Assembly (NCBI GenBank): GCA_016234655.1
Contig: JACRAU010000021.1
Span: forward strand, 1 to 41,875
Length of the DNA stretch: 41,875 nucleotides
Direction of reading: 5' to 3'
From: Betaproteobacteria bacterium
Lineage (GTDB): Bacteria > Pseudomonadota > Gammaproteobacteria > Burkholderiales > Thiobacillaceae
The position numbers and the translations under genes are program-made. The notes under the pieces were generated by a model. The model did no database searches. It was given only the letters and a program-made list of their open reading frames with translations, and had not been told where the DNA came from. Positions 18,142-26,652 of the stretch are shown in pieces (within the stretch, counting starts at the first letter, position 1; each line of letters opens with the position of its first letter).

Positions 18142-18151
18142 CCCGATAGCC

Positions 18152-19231
18152 ATGAAACCCACCATCGCCTCCAAGCTCCAACGTCTTGCGGATCGTTTCG
18201 AAGAACTCAATCACCTGCTCGCGGCGGAAGATGCCACCGCCGACATGGAGCGGTACCGCAAGCTGTCGCGCGAGCACGCCGAACTGACGCCCGTGGTCGA
18301 GCACTACCAGACCTACCGCCAGGCCGAGGCAGACTTGGCGACCGCCGAGGGCATGCTGGACGACCCGGAGCTGCGCGAGCTGGCCGAGAGCGAGATCGAG
18401 GCCGCGAAAGCAAAACTCGCGGCGCTGGAGATCGCGCTGCAAAGGCTGCTGCTGCCGAAGGATCCGAACGACGAGCGCAATATCTTCCTGGAGATTCGCG
18501 CCGGCACCGGCGGCAACGAATCGGCCCTGTTCGCCGGCGACCTGTTTCGCATGTATGCGCGCTATGCCGAACGCCAGCGCTGGAAGGTGGAAGTGGTGTC
18601 GAGCAACGAGGGCGAGGTCGGCGGCTACAAGGAGGTCATCGCCCGCATCGTCGGCACCGGCGCTTATTCGAAACTGAAATTCGAGTCGGGCGGCCACCGC
18701 GTGCAGCGCGTGCCGGAGACCGAGGCCCAGGGCCGCATCCACACCTCGGCCTGCACCGTGGCGGTGATGCCCGAGGCCGACGAACTGAACGAGATCGCGA
18801 TCAACCCGGCCGAGCTGCGCATCGACACCTTCCGCGCCAGCGGCGCCGGCGGCCAGCACATCAACAAGACCGATTCGGCGGTGCGCATCACCCACCTGCC
18901 GACCGGCCTGGTGGTGGAGTGCCAGGACGACCGCTCGCAACACCGCAACAAGGCCCAGGCCCTGTCGGTATTGGCGGCACGTTTGAAGGACAGGCAGCTA
19001 CAGGAACAACAGACGAAAGAGGCGGCCACCCGGAAATCGCTGGTCGGCAGCGGCGACCGCTCCGACCGCATCCGCACCTACAACTTCCCGCAAGGGCGGA
19101 TCACCGATCACCGGATCAACCTCACGCTGTACAAGATCGACGCGATCATGGACGGCGACCTCGAAGAGTTGATCGGCGCACTCACCACCGAGCACCAGAC
19201 CGAGCAGCTCGCCGCCTTGAGCGGCGAATAA
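18152..19231 (+). CDS. prfA: Peptide chain release factor 1
   Basis: RF1 ends translation at UAA and UAG codons. The 359-residue protein has the codon-recognition tripeptide PET at residues 188-190 (the PxT motif, PAT in E. coli) and the hydrolysis motif GGQ at 233-235 in [15 protein letters not shown], both at the E. coli positions. The domain order is complete, and the end is [17 protein letters not shown] plus a short tail. The start codon fits the family, with no strong ribosome site visible. It lies downstream of hemA. prmC, the methyltransferase that modifies the GGQ glutamine and often follows prfA, is absent here; the next gene, infA, is convergent. Confidence 0.97.
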   Translation: MKPTIASKLQRLADRFEELNHLLAAEDATADMERYRKLSREHAELTPVVEHYQTYRQAEADLATAEGMLDDPELRELAESEIEAAKAKLAALEIALQRLLLPKDPNDERNIFLEIRAGTGGNESALFAGDLFRMYARYAERQRWKVEVVSSNEGEVGGYKEVIARIVGTGAYSKLKFESGGHRVQRVPETEAQGRIHTSACTVAVMPEADELNEIAINPAELRIDTFRASGAGGQHINKTDSAVRITHLPTGLVVECQDDRSQHRNKAQALSVLAARLKDRQLQEQQTKEAATRKSLVGSGDRSDRIRTYNFPQGRITDHRINLTLYKIDAIMDGDLEELIGALTTEHQTEQLAALSGE

Positions 19232-19236
19232 GAGCC

Positions 19237-19503
19237 TTAACGCCGACGGAACTGCGGCGCGGCGCCGGTCGAGACCGGGCGTTCGTCCTTGTGGCGGAAG
19301 GTAATGCGCGCCTTGGTCAGGTCGTAGGGCGACATCTCGAGCGAGACCTTGTCGCCGGCCAGGATGCGGATGTGGTGCTTGCGCATCTTGCCGGCGGCGT
19401 AGGCGGTGACCCCCACGCCGTTCTCCAGCGTCACCAGAAAGCGGTTGTCGGGCAGCACCTCGGCAACCACGCCTTCTATTTCAAGCAATTCTTCTTTGGC
19501 CAT
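19237..19503 (-). CDS. infA: Translation initiation factor IF-1, extended (second-copy type)
   Basis: IF-1 binds the ribosomal A site during initiation. The 88-residue OB-fold protein begins [20 protein letters not shown] and contains [23 protein letters not shown]. Its C-terminal tail of about 15 residues ([15 protein letters not shown]) is absent from the canonical 72-residue IF-1, a form typical of the betaproteobacterial second infA. A GAGGAAA ribosome site precedes the ATG. It sits behind a cold-shock gene on the same strand, separated by a terminator hairpin, so some expression may come from read-through. A standard infA in the ribosomal-protein operon would be expected elsewhere. Confidence 0.95.
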   Translation of the reverse strand: MAKEELLEIEGVVAEVLPDNRFLVTLENGVGVTAYAAGKMRKHHIRILAGDKVSLEMSPYDLTKARITFRHKDERPVSTGAAPQFRRR

Positions 19504-19567
19504 GATTGGGTTTCCTCATGCGAGGCCAACACCGCGGGCGATGCCGACATCATGTTTATTGGCAAAC

Positions 19568-19595
19568 AAAAAAGCCCGGCACGCCGGGCTTTTTG
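19568..19595 (-). terminator. Intrinsic terminator after the cold-shock gene
   Basis: AAAGCCCGGC-ACG-CCGGGCTTT is a GC-rich hairpin flanked by A and T runs on the two sides. It would stop minus-strand transcription from the cold-shock gene before infA, and by symmetry could act in both directions. Confidence 0.85.
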
Positions 19596-19614
19596 CGCTG
19601 GAAGCGAAACCCGA

Positions 19615-19818
19615 TTAGGCCGGGTTGATGTTCGACGCCTGCTTGCCCTTGGGGCCGGTGGTGACATCGAAGCTGACGCGCTGGTTCTCTTTCAGGGTCT
19701 TGAAGCCGTTGCCCTGGATCGCGGAGAAGTGCGCGAACAGGTCCTCGCCGCCCTCGTCGGGGGTGATGAAGCCGAAACCTTTGGAGTCGTTAAACCATTT
19801 AACGGTGCCCATTGCCAT
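19615..19818 (-). CDS. cspA: Cold-shock protein (CspA family)
   Basis: The 67-residue single CSD domain binds single-stranded RNA and DNA and acts as an RNA chaperone. It has both RNA-binding motifs, KGFGFITP (RNP1) and DLFAHFSAI (RNP2), and the usual beginning MGTVKWFN. An AAGGA ribosome site precedes the ATG. A promoter-like pair at 19966-19994 would give a leader of roughly 140 bases, typical of cold-shock mRNAs. The downstream hairpin terminates it before infA. The paralogue letter is uncertain; cspA is used in the generic sense. Confidence 0.95.
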   Translation of the reverse strand: MAMGTVKWFNDSKGFGFITPDEGGEDLFAHFSAIQGNGFKTLKENQRVSFDVTTGPKGKQASNINPA

Positions 19819-19965
19819 GGTGTGTATTCCTTATGCATAAAAGTTGAATTGCCGAAAAAAAACGGCGTTCACGAAATCTCAGGCAGGGAATAAGGGACAA
19901 CTGGACTACCGACTAGCAGCGAGCTACAGCTGACACATTGCTCTGACTACGAGAAACGCTTGCGC

Positions 19966-19994
19966 ACTATGGGCGACGGCGGCGGATGCGTCAA
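19966..19994 (-). promoter_or_regulatory. Possible promoter of the cold-shock gene
   Basis: On the minus strand TTGACG (19989-19994) and CATAGT (19966-19971) are 17 bases apart, an acceptable sigma-70 pair. This would leave a leader of about 140 bases before the cold-shock gene start at 19818. Confidence 0.4.
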
Positions 19995-20023
19995 GCATTA
20001 TTCCACCGGCAAGGAAAAATATT

Positions 20024-21547
20024 TCACGCCAGCAGCCCCGAACGGGCCAGGGTCCAGAGCAATCGATGGCAGGCCGCCCGTAGCGCGCCGCGCTCGGGCA
20101 GCGGCCGGCCTTCGGCCCGCAGGGCCTGTAGCAGCCAATCGGCCAGGCCGTCGAGATCGCGCGTGCCGTCCATCTCTTGCACCAATCGGGCGCCGTATTC
20201 GTCCAGGTCCACCGCCGCATGCCGCGCCGAGGCGAGCACGCGGCCCCGCTTGGCCTGAGCGCGGGCCAGGGCATGGGCCTCGGGCCGCTCGGGCGGGTCG
20301 GCGCCGAATCCGCGCGCCTCGGCCGAGAGGCGCACGGCCTGATAGGCCGCCAGGCTGAACCACTCGGTCTTGAAGGCCGCCGCCTCGCCGATGAAGCGCT
20401 CGTCGCCATGCTCGGCCACCAGGGCGCTGGCCGCCGCCAGCAGTTGATACCAGCCCAGGCTGTCCGGGTAGCGCATGGCTAGAACCATCGCCGCCGCCTT
20501 GGCCAAGGGGTGGGCGATGCGACATTCGCCGCCGGCAGGCAGGCGGAAGGCCTGCGGCGCATCGCTCGCGAAGTCGAGCTCCTCGTCGCTGGCGAGATCG
20601 GCATGGCAGGCCAGACCGGTGAAGGCGTCGAGATCGGGCGCGCCGCGCACCGCCGTCTCCCGCCGCACCAGCAGGGTGCGGCGGAATTTGCGCAGCCGGG
20701 CATAGTCCATCAACTGCTCGACCCGGATGCGGTCGTCCATGCCGGAGAGCTCGCGCGCGGCGTCCTCGCCCAGCGTGGCCGGCAACATGGTCGACAACAC
20801 GGCGTCGGCCAGGTAATCGAGCCCGGCGGCCTGCGCCCGCGCCATGAATTCGGTGAACCAAAGCGGCTCGTTGGTCTCTTCCAGATACTCGTGGTAGACG
20901 TAGGACGGCGGCGCGCGGCGCAGATAGCCGATCTCGGCCAGCAGGCCTTGGGCCTCGGCCGTGGCCTGCAAGCGCAGGGCCGGCTCCAGCAGGTCGAACA
21001 AGGCATGGGCCTGTGCCAGCCGCGCCGAGGCGCGGGCGGCCTTATCGCAATAGGCCAGCAGCATGTCGCGCAGACCGGCCCGCGCATGCCAGCCCGGCAG
21101 GGTGTTGTAGCTGACATAGGCGATGCCGTCCTTGGACAACTGCCGGCCGCAGACCGCCAGCACCCGGTCCTGCACCGCGCGCGGCACCCAGGAATACAGG
21201 CCGTGGGCGACGATGTAGTCGAACTCGCCCAAGTCGGAGAGGTCGTCGGTCACGCTGCGGTGCAGCACGCGGACGTTGTCGAGGCCCAACTCGCCAATCA
21301 ACGCATTCGCCTCCTCGACGTGATGCCGGGCGAGGTCGATGCCGACAAACCGGCTGCCCGGCAGGTAGAAGGCCATCGGGATCAGGTTGCCGCCGCCGGC
21401 GCAACCCAGCTCCAGCACCCGGCAGGCGTGGGCGGGCTTGGCATCCACCCCGAACAGCCGGGCGATCGCGCGCAGGCCGTCCGGATGGGTGTCGGTGATC
21501 GGCACGCTGTCGTAGGGCAGGTCGTCGTAGCTGTCGAGGGTATTCAT
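20024..21547 (-). CDS. PKMT-like SAM-dependent methyltransferase with regulatory domain
   Basis: The 507-residue protein starts MNTLDSYDDLPYDSVPITDTHP and has the class I SAM-binding motif VLELGCAGGGNL (around residue 45), GIDLARHHVEEA and the acidic FDYIVAHGLYSWVP. The long C-terminal part has the arrangement of the methyltransferase regulatory domain plus winged-helix region seen in rickettsial protein lysine methyltransferases PKMT1/2, which modify an outer-membrane protein. The family call is from overall pattern. The substrate here is unknown; a protein lysine is a reasonable inference. It lies downstream of the small secreted-protein gene on the same strand, but a strong terminator separates them. 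Confidence 0.8.
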   Translation of the reverse strand: MNTLDSYDDLPYDSVPITDTHPDGLRAIARLFGVDAKPAHACRVLELGCAGGGNLIPMAFYLPGSRFVGIDLARHHVEEANALIGELGLDNVRVLHRSVTDDLSDLGEFDYIVAHGLYSWVPRAVQDRVLAVCGRQLSKDGIAYVSYNTLPGWHARAGLRDMLLAYCDKAARASARLAQAHALFDLLEPALRLQATAEAQGLLAEIGYLRRAPPSYVYHEYLEETNEPLWFTEFMARAQAAGLDYLADAVLSTMLPATLGEDAARELSGMDDRIRVEQLMDYARLRKFRRTLLVRRETAVRGAPDLDAFTGLACHADLASDEELDFASDAPQAFRLPAGGECRIAHPLAKAAAMVLAMRYPDSLGWYQLLAAASALVAEHGDERFIGEAAAFKTEWFSLAAYQAVRLSAEARGFGADPPERPEAHALARAQAKRGRVLASARHAAVDLDEYGARLVQEMDGTRDLDGLADWLLQALRAEGRPLPERGALRAACHRLLWTLARSGLLA

Positions 21548-21579
21548 CGGCAGAAGGATAGATGAAGGGGCCGATGAAC

Positions 21580-21612
21580 GAAAAGGGCGGGCATGTCGCC
21601 ATGCCCGCCCAA
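21580..21612 (-). terminator. Intrinsic terminator after the 175-residue secreted protein
   Basis: GGGCGGGCAT and ATGCCCGCCC form a 10-bp stem with a 6-base loop (21585-21610). On the minus strand it is followed by CTTTTCG. It ends the transcript of the gene at 21633-22160. Confidence 0.8.
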
Positions 21613-21632
21613 TGAAAAAACGCTTCCGAGAA

Positions 21633-22160
21633 TTACAGCAGGAAGGCCAGCATGTCCGCCTGGTCGAACGAATAGGTCAACGTCTGCTGCACCGGGTAGC
21701 CGCCGTAGTTCAGGGAATAGGTCATCGTCAGGTTGGCCTTGCCGCCGGCAAAGCGGACATTCATGCCGAAGCTGAGGTCGCTCAGGCCGGCCCCGAGACT
21801 TAAGCCGGTGATTGTCCACTGGCCGACCAGGGTGCCTTCCAGCATGTTGTTCGCCAGCACGGAACCGGTATAGGTCCAATTGCCGTTGTACTTCCAGCCG
21901 TTGGGTAGGCCGAAGTTATTGTAGGTCACATAGATGGTGCCGCTATTGCCGCTCCACTGGCCGGCGTCGATGGTATAGCTGCCGCCATAAGGACCGGGGA
22001 CAGTCTGCCCGGCGGCGAAGCCGTTGCCGTTTTGGATCACCGGCCTGTCGGCGATACCGGCCGCCTCGACGAAGCGTTGTAAGAAGGTCTTTTCGGCCGC
22101 TTGGCCGGCCAGGGGCATCAGGCCGATCGACAAACTAAAAATTACAGCAAAGAAACGCAT
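21633..22160 (-). CDS. Small secreted protein of unknown function
   Basis: The 175-residue product starts MRFFAVIFSLSIGLMPLAG with a signal peptide, probable cleavage after GQAA, behind an AAAGGAG ribosome site; this ATG is preferred to the longer open frame from 22241. The mature part is rich in Gly, Asn, Thr and aromatic residues (GGSYTIDAGQWSGNSGTIYV, NGWKYNGNW, GQWTITGLSLG), suggesting a beta-sheet fold. I do not recognise the family. It stands alone, divergent from the T2SS operon with about 240 bases between starts, and has its own terminator. A periplasmic or exported location is inferred from the signal peptide; any link with the adjacent T2SS genes is speculation. Confidence 0.8.
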   Translation of the reverse strand: MRFFAVIFSLSIGLMPLAGQAAEKTFLQRFVEAAGIADRPVIQNGNGFAAGQTVPGPYGGSYTIDAGQWSGNSGTIYVTYNNFGLPNGWKYNGNWTYTGSVLANNMLEGTLVGQWTITGLSLGAGLSDLSFGMNVRFAGGKANLTMTYSLNYGGYPVQQTLTYSFDQADMLAFLL

Positions 22161-22245
22161 GGGGGACTCCTTTGAAATTTTTTCTGGAACTGGCGCGAAC
22201 CACCCGGATCGCAGGCCGCATTCTACCCACGGCGCGCCCAATTTT

Positions 22246-22276
22246 TTGCTGAAAAATCAGCGAAAAACCATATAAA
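22246..22276 (+). promoter_or_regulatory. Possible promoter of the T2SS operon
   Basis: TTGCTG (22246-22251) and TATAAA (22271-22276) are 19 bases apart in the divergent gap, 125 bases before gspE. The -35 overlaps the small palindrome GCTGA-AAAA-TCAGC (22248-22261). The long spacing makes this tentative. Confidence 0.35.
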
Positions 22277-22400
22277 ATGCCCCGTCGATTCAACGGCCTC
22301 GCGCCCGCTGCGGAACTCGGCCCGCCTTGCGCCGTCGAATCGCTGCCTTGGCCGTATCCAATCAATCATTAATCAATCATTCGGTGACATTACAAAGCTC

Positions 22401-23990
22401 GTGGCGATAGAAACCAAACCAACCCCCGCCGGCACGCACGGTGACGAGCCATTGTTCTCGCGTTACGCCGCCGTCTTCGGCGACGACACCCTCAGCCGGG
22501 CCGATTTCCCGGAGGAAATTCGGCCGATGGACGGCCTGTCGGCCGATGCGCTGAAGGCCTACGGCTATCTGCCGCTGGGCGTGGACGGCGCCGCGCTGCG
22601 AGTGGCGGTGGCGCCGCCGGTGAACCTGAACGTGCTGGAGGCGCTGCGCCAGTTCTCGAACCTGCCGCTCAAGCTGCTCTTGGCCAACCGCGACGACGTG
22701 CTGTTCCACATCGAGCGCATCTACACCGAGGATGCCGGCCTGTATTCCGCCTATGCCGAGGAGAGCGGCCTGAACAGCGACGCCGAGGAGGACATGGAGT
22801 CCATCCGCACCCAGGCGGAGGACGCCCCGGTGGTGCGCCTGGCGCAGGCCATCATCACCGGCGCGGCCGACGCGCGCGCGTCCGACATCCATCTCGAAAT
22901 CTACAAAGAGCAGTTCAAGGTGCGCTATCGCATCGACGGCGTGCTGCACGACATCGAGTCGCCGCCGCGCGGCATGTTCATGCCGGTGATCTCGCACATC
23001 AAGCTGCGCGCCAAGATGAACATCGCCGAGCGCCGGCTGCCGCAGGACGGCCGCATCCAGATGCGACTGAACAACCGCGACATCGACATGCGGGTGTCGA
23101 CCCTGCCCACGGTGCACGGCGAGAGCATGGTGATCCGCCTGCTCGACCAGGGCTCGATGCGCATCGGCCTGGACATGCTGGGCATGGACCCGGCCATGCG
23201 CGCGAGCTTCGAGCGCTACATCACCGAGCCGCACGGCATGATCCTGGTCACCGGCCCGACCGGCAGCGGCAAGACCACCACGCTGTATGCCGCCTTGCAG
23301 ATGATCAACACGCCGGAGCAGAAGATCATCACGGTGGAAGACCCGGTCGAATACCAGATCGAGGGCATCAACCAACTGGCGGTCAAGCCGCAGATCGAGC
23401 TGACCTTCGCCAGCGCCTTGCGCTCCATCGTGCGGCAAGACCCGGACGTGATCATGATCGGCGAGGTGCGCGACCGCGAGACGGCGGAGATCGCGATCCA
23501 GTCGGCGCTGACCGGCCACCTGGTGTTCTCCACGCTGCACACCAACGACGCCTTCGGCGCCGCCCACCGGCTGATGGACATGGGCATCGAGAGCTACCTG
23601 ATCGCGTCGTCGGTGCTGATGGTGCTGGCCCAGCGCCTGGTGCGGGTGATCTGCCCGCACTGCAAGACCGCGCTGGAGCCGTCCGAGCTGGATCGGCTGT
23701 TCCTCGAATCCGAGGGCGTGCAACTCACGCCCGAGCTGAAGATTTACAAGGGTGCGGGCTGCAACCACTGCACCCACACCGGCTATGCCGGCCGGGTCGG
23801 CATCTACGAGTTGCTGACCCTGAACTCGGCGGTGAAGGAGGCGATCCTGAAGAAGCTGCCGGCCGAACAGCTGCGCCGTATCGCGCTGGCCGAGGGCGGC
23901 GCCACCATGCGCCACGACGGCATCGGCAAGGTCTTGGCCGGCGTCACCACCATCGAAGAACTGGCCCGCGTGACCCGGCAGGACAGCTGA
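22401..23990 (+). CDS. gspE: Type II secretion ATPase GspE
   Basis: GspE is the cytoplasmic hexameric ATPase that powers pseudopilus assembly. The 529 residues show an N-terminal GspL-binding domain, Walker A GPTGSGKTT at 285-293, the Asp box ITVEDPVEYQ, Walker B DPDVIMIGEVRD, the His box STLHTNDA and the zinc-binding tetracysteine CPHC (418-421) and CNHC (454-457) typical of GspE. It starts with GTG at 22401; no strong ribosome site is seen. Its stop overlaps the gspF start by one base (TGATG). It heads gspEFGHIJKLM. No secretin gene precedes it. Confidence 0.95.
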   Translation: MAIETKPTPAGTHGDEPLFSRYAAVFGDDTLSRADFPEEIRPMDGLSADALKAYGYLPLGVDGAALRVAVAPPVNLNVLEALRQFSNLPLKLLLANRDDVLFHIERIYTEDAGLYSAYAEESGLNSDAEEDMESIRTQAEDAPVVRLAQAIITGAADARASDIHLEIYKEQFKVRYRIDGVLHDIESPPRGMFMPVISHIKLRAKMNIAERRLPQDGRIQMRLNNRDIDMRVSTLPTVHGESMVIRLLDQGSMRIGLDMLGMDPAMRASFERYITEPHGMILVTGPTGSGKTTTLYAALQMINTPEQKIITVEDPVEYQIEGINQLAVKPQIELTFASALRSIVRQDPDVIMIGEVRDRETAEIAIQSALTGHLVFSTLHTNDAFGAAHRLMDMGIESYLIASSVLMVLAQRLVRVICPHCKTALEPSELDRLFLESEGVQLTPELKIYKGAGCNHCTHTGYAGRVGIYELLTLNSAVKEAILKKLPAEQLRRIALAEGGATMRHDGIGKVLAGVTTIEELARVTRQDS

Positions 23991-25198
23991 TGCCGCGATT
24001 CAGATACCTTGCACTGACGCCGGAGGGCCAGAACCTGTCCGGTCTGATGGAGGAGGCCGACGAGGCCTCGGTGCGCAAGACCTTGGAAGGCCAGCGCCTG
24101 GTGCCGGTCAGCATCGGCGAGGCCCAGCCCCTGCTCAAGCGCCTGAGCGGCATGGGCCAGGGCCGCGCGTCGACCAAGGCGGTGCTGCAATTCACCGAGC
24201 AGCTGGCCGACCTGCTCAATGCCGGCCTGCCGCTCGACCGCGCGCTGCACGTGCTGATGGGCACGCTGGAAGACAAGCGGATGCGCGAGATCGTGCGCAA
24301 TGTGCGCGTCGATGTCGAACGCGGCAGCGGCCTGGCGGCGTCGTTCGCCAAATACCCCGGCGTGTTCCCGAAGATCTACGTCAACATGGTGCGCGCCGGC
24401 GAAGAGGGCGGCATCCTGCCGGTCACCCTGGCGCGCCTGATCGAGTATTACCAGCGCACCATCGAGTTCCGCTCCTTCCTGATCACCTCGTCGATCTACC
24501 CGATCCTGCTCACCGTGTTCGGCCTGGTCGCGCTGGCGGTGCTGGCGCTGACCGTGATCCCGAAGTTCGGCGACATCTTCGCCGACATGGGCAAGGAGTT
24601 GCCGTTCGCCGCCGCGATCCTGGTGACGGGCAGCGAATTCCTGATCCGTTACGGCCTGTTCGTCCTGGCCGCGCTGATCGCCGTCGCGGTCGGGCTGTGG
24701 CTATACGTGCGCACGCCGAGCGGCATGAACTGGTGGCACCGGCTGCTGCTCAACATCCCTCTGCTCGGCCGCATCCTGATCCGCACCCAGCTCGCCCGCG
24801 TGCTGCGCACCCTGGCCACGCTGCTCGCCAGCGGCGTGCCGATCCTGACCAGCCTGCGCATCGTGCACGGCCTGGCCGAGCTGGTGCCGATGAAGGCCGC
24901 GCTGGACCGGCTGGCGCAAGCGGTGAAAGAAGGCAAGGGCGTCGCCCAGCCCTTGAAGAGCGACGCCTTCTTCCCCCCCCTGGTCGGCCACCTCGCCACG
25001 GTCGGCGAGGAATCCGGCGCGCTGGACAAGATGCTGCTCAAGGTCGCCGACCAGTACGACACCGAGGTGCGCAAGGCGACCAAGAACTTCGTCGCGCTGT
25101 TCGAGCCGCTGGTCATCGCCTTCATGGGCCTGATGATCGGCGCCGTCGTCGTTTCCATGTTGTCGGCCATCTTCTCGATGACCGACCTGCCCATGTAA
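23990..25198 (+). CDS. gspF: Type II secretion inner-membrane platform protein GspF
   Basis: GspF is the polytopic core of the inner-membrane platform and couples GspE to pseudopilin assembly. The 402-residue protein begins MPRFRYLALTPEGQNLSG and contains two homologous GspF domains: FTEQLADLLNAGLPLDRAL in the first, LARVLRTLATLLASGVPIL in the second. It has three membrane segments (about residues 165-190, 218-240 and 370-395), with the family pattern near the end FVALFEPLVIAFMGLMIGAVV. The length is standard. It overlaps gspE by one base and is followed by gspG after about 20 bases. Confidence 0.96.
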   Translation: MPRFRYLALTPEGQNLSGLMEEADEASVRKTLEGQRLVPVSIGEAQPLLKRLSGMGQGRASTKAVLQFTEQLADLLNAGLPLDRALHVLMGTLEDKRMREIVRNVRVDVERGSGLAASFAKYPGVFPKIYVNMVRAGEEGGILPVTLARLIEYYQRTIEFRSFLITSSIYPILLTVFGLVALAVLALTVIPKFGDIFADMGKELPFAAAILVTGSEFLIRYGLFVLAALIAVAVGLWLYVRTPSGMNWWHRLLLNIPLLGRILIRTQLARVLRTLATLLASGVPILTSLRIVHGLAELVPMKAALDRLAQAVKEGKGVAQPLKSDAFFPPLVGHLATVGEESGALDKMLLKVADQYDTEVRKATKNFVALFEPLVIAFMGLMIGAVVVSMLSAIFSMTDLPM

Positions 25199-25219
25199 TC
25201 TTTGATAAACGGTATGCAT

Positions 25220-25672
25220 ATGAACCTATCGACTGCTTTTAAAACCGCCCGCCGAGCCAAGCAGGCCGGCTTTACCCTGATCGAACTCTTGATCGTGATG
25301 GTCATCATCGGCCTATTGGCCGCGCTGGTCGGCCCGCGCCTGTTCGGCCACCTGGGCAAGTCCGAGATCAAGGCCGCGAAGGCGCAGATCGAGATGATCG
25401 GCACCGCGCTCGACGGTTGCCGGCTCGACCTGGGCCGCTACCCGACCACGGAAGAGGGCCTGAAGCTGCTCTGGGCCAAGCCGGAAAACCCCGACATCGC
25501 CGCCGCTTGGCACGGCCCCTATCTGAAGAAGGCGGTCGAGAAGGACCCCTGGGGCAACCCCTATGTCTACAAGGCGCCGGGCGAGCATGGCGACTACGAC
25601 CTGTCTTCGCTGGGCAAGGACGGCAAGGACGGCGGCGAAGACGAGAATGCCGATATCCGCAACTGGGAATAA
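25220..25672 (+). CDS. gspG: Type II secretion major pseudopilin GspG
   Basis: GspG is the main subunit of the periplasmic pseudopilus. The leader ends KQAG and is cut before FTLIELLIVMVIIG, with the conserved Glu at mature position 5. The C-terminal part has the GspG signature YPTTEEGL, DPWGNPYVYK, and an acidic calcium-loop-like end GEDENADIRNW. I chose the ATG at 25220 (150 residues); ATG 25214 and TTG 25202 are in frame and cannot be excluded because no Shine-Dalgarno discriminates. gspH overlaps its end by 26 bases. Confidence 0.95.
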   Translation: MNLSTAFKTARRAKQAGFTLIELLIVMVIIGLLAALVGPRLFGHLGKSEIKAAKAQIEMIGTALDGCRLDLGRYPTTEEGLKLLWAKPENPDIAAAWHGPYLKKAVEKDPWGNPYVYKAPGEHGDYDLSSLGKDGKDGGEDENADIRNWE

Positions 25673-26135
25673 GCGCTCGACGCAAGGACGCCAGGCCGGC
25701 TTCACGCTGCTGGAGCTGCTGTTCGTGCTGGTCATCGTCGGCCTGTCCGGCGCGCTGGTGATCAACAACGTCGGCCGCCTGGCCGGCCGCTCCAGCGAGC
25801 TGGCCCAGCTCGACGCCATCGTGCACGAACTCAAGCGCGCGCGGGTGCAGGCCATCCTGTCCGGCCTGCCCAACCGGGTCGAACTGCAATACGCGGCCGG
25901 CGCCCTGGTGCCGGCGCGCCAAGGCCAGGCGCCGATGCAATTGCCGGCGCGTTTCAGCCTCAAGGCCAGCGACCCGGCCGGCCTGCCGATCGAGGCGCAG
26001 GGCATCGTGTTCTATCCCGACGGCAGCGCGACCCAGGCGCTGTTCCAACTGAGCACGCCGAGCCACGGCAGCTATGAAATCCGCGTCCATGGGCTTAGCG
26101 GCCGTGTCGAATCGCGCCCGGTCGCCGCGAGTTAA
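25647..26135 (+). CDS. gspH: Type II secretion minor pseudopilin GspH
   Basis: GspH is a minor pseudopilin of the tip complex. The 162-residue protein has a 17-residue basic leader (MPISATGNKRSTQGRQA) with the peptidase site AG before FTLLELLFVLVIVG and Glu at position 5. The remainder fits the GspH beta domain (ELKRARVQAILSG, GIVFYPDGSATQA). The ATG at 25647 lies inside the end of gspG, a 26-base overlap. It also overlaps gspI by 62 bases. These tight overlaps indicate one co-translated operon. Confidence 0.9.
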   Translation: MPISATGNKRSTQGRQAGFTLLELLFVLVIVGLSGALVINNVGRLAGRSSELAQLDAIVHELKRARVQAILSGLPNRVELQYAAGALVPARQGQAPMQLPARFSLKASDPAGLPIEAQGIVFYPDGSATQALFQLSTPSHGSYEIRVHGLSGRVESRPVAAS

Positions 26136-26652
26136 GCCGCAGGGCGGCTTCACGCTGCTGGAGGTGCTGGTCGCCATCGTGCTGCTCGGCTTCTCCTATG
26201 CCGGCATCCTCAACGCCCTGTCGCAAGGGCTCAAGCTCGCGCGCGCGGCGGCCGACCAGGAGAACGCCGTGGTCCTGGCCCAGTCCCTGCTCGAAGAGAA
26301 CCGCGCGCTGCCCAAGGCCGAGATCGTCGGCAGCGACCGGCGCGATGCCTTCGGCGGCACCCAATACGGCTACAAGGTCGAGGTGCGCGACGTGCCGTTG
26401 TTCGCCGACGTGCCGGCCGACAAGCTGAAGCCGACCTTCGAGCTCAAGCAGATATCGGTCGACGTGTATTGGGGCGAGCGCGAGCCCAAGCGCCACTATC
26501 GGCTGAGCACCTTCCAGACCATGCCGCTGTCGGCCGAAGAGGCCGCCGCCAAGCCAAACGAGCCGGCCAAACCCGGTGCCGCGCCAAACCCGCAAACGCC
26601 GGGCAGCCCGGCGCCCAACACCCCGGCCAAGCCCGATGAGAAAAAACCCTAA
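26074..26652 (+). CDS. gspI: Type II secretion minor pseudopilin GspI
   Basis: GspI nucleates the pseudopilus tip together with GspJ and GspK. The protein (192 residues from the first ATG) has the cleavage site GG before FTLLEVLVAIVLLGFSYAG with Glu at position 5, and AQSLLEENRAL, typical of GspI. The C-terminal 40 residues are rich in Pro, Ala and Lys, longer than in the standard protein. ATG 26089 is an alternative start giving a 20-residue leader. It overlaps gspH by 62 and gspJ by 17 bases. Confidence 0.9.
   Translation: MKSASMGLAAVSNRARSPRVKPQGGFTLLEVLVAIVLLGFSYAGILNALSQGLKLARAAADQENAVVLAQSLLEENRALPKAEIVGSDRRDAFGGTQYGYKVEVRDVPLFADVPADKLKPTFELKQISVDVYWGEREPKRHYRLSTFQTMPLSAEEAAAKPNEPAKPGAAPNPQTPGSPAPNTPAKPDEKKP

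Noticed and set aside
22358..22382. Tandem AATCAATCATT repeat before gspE
   Set aside because: Only two short copies in an AT-rich leader; too little to call a regulator site.
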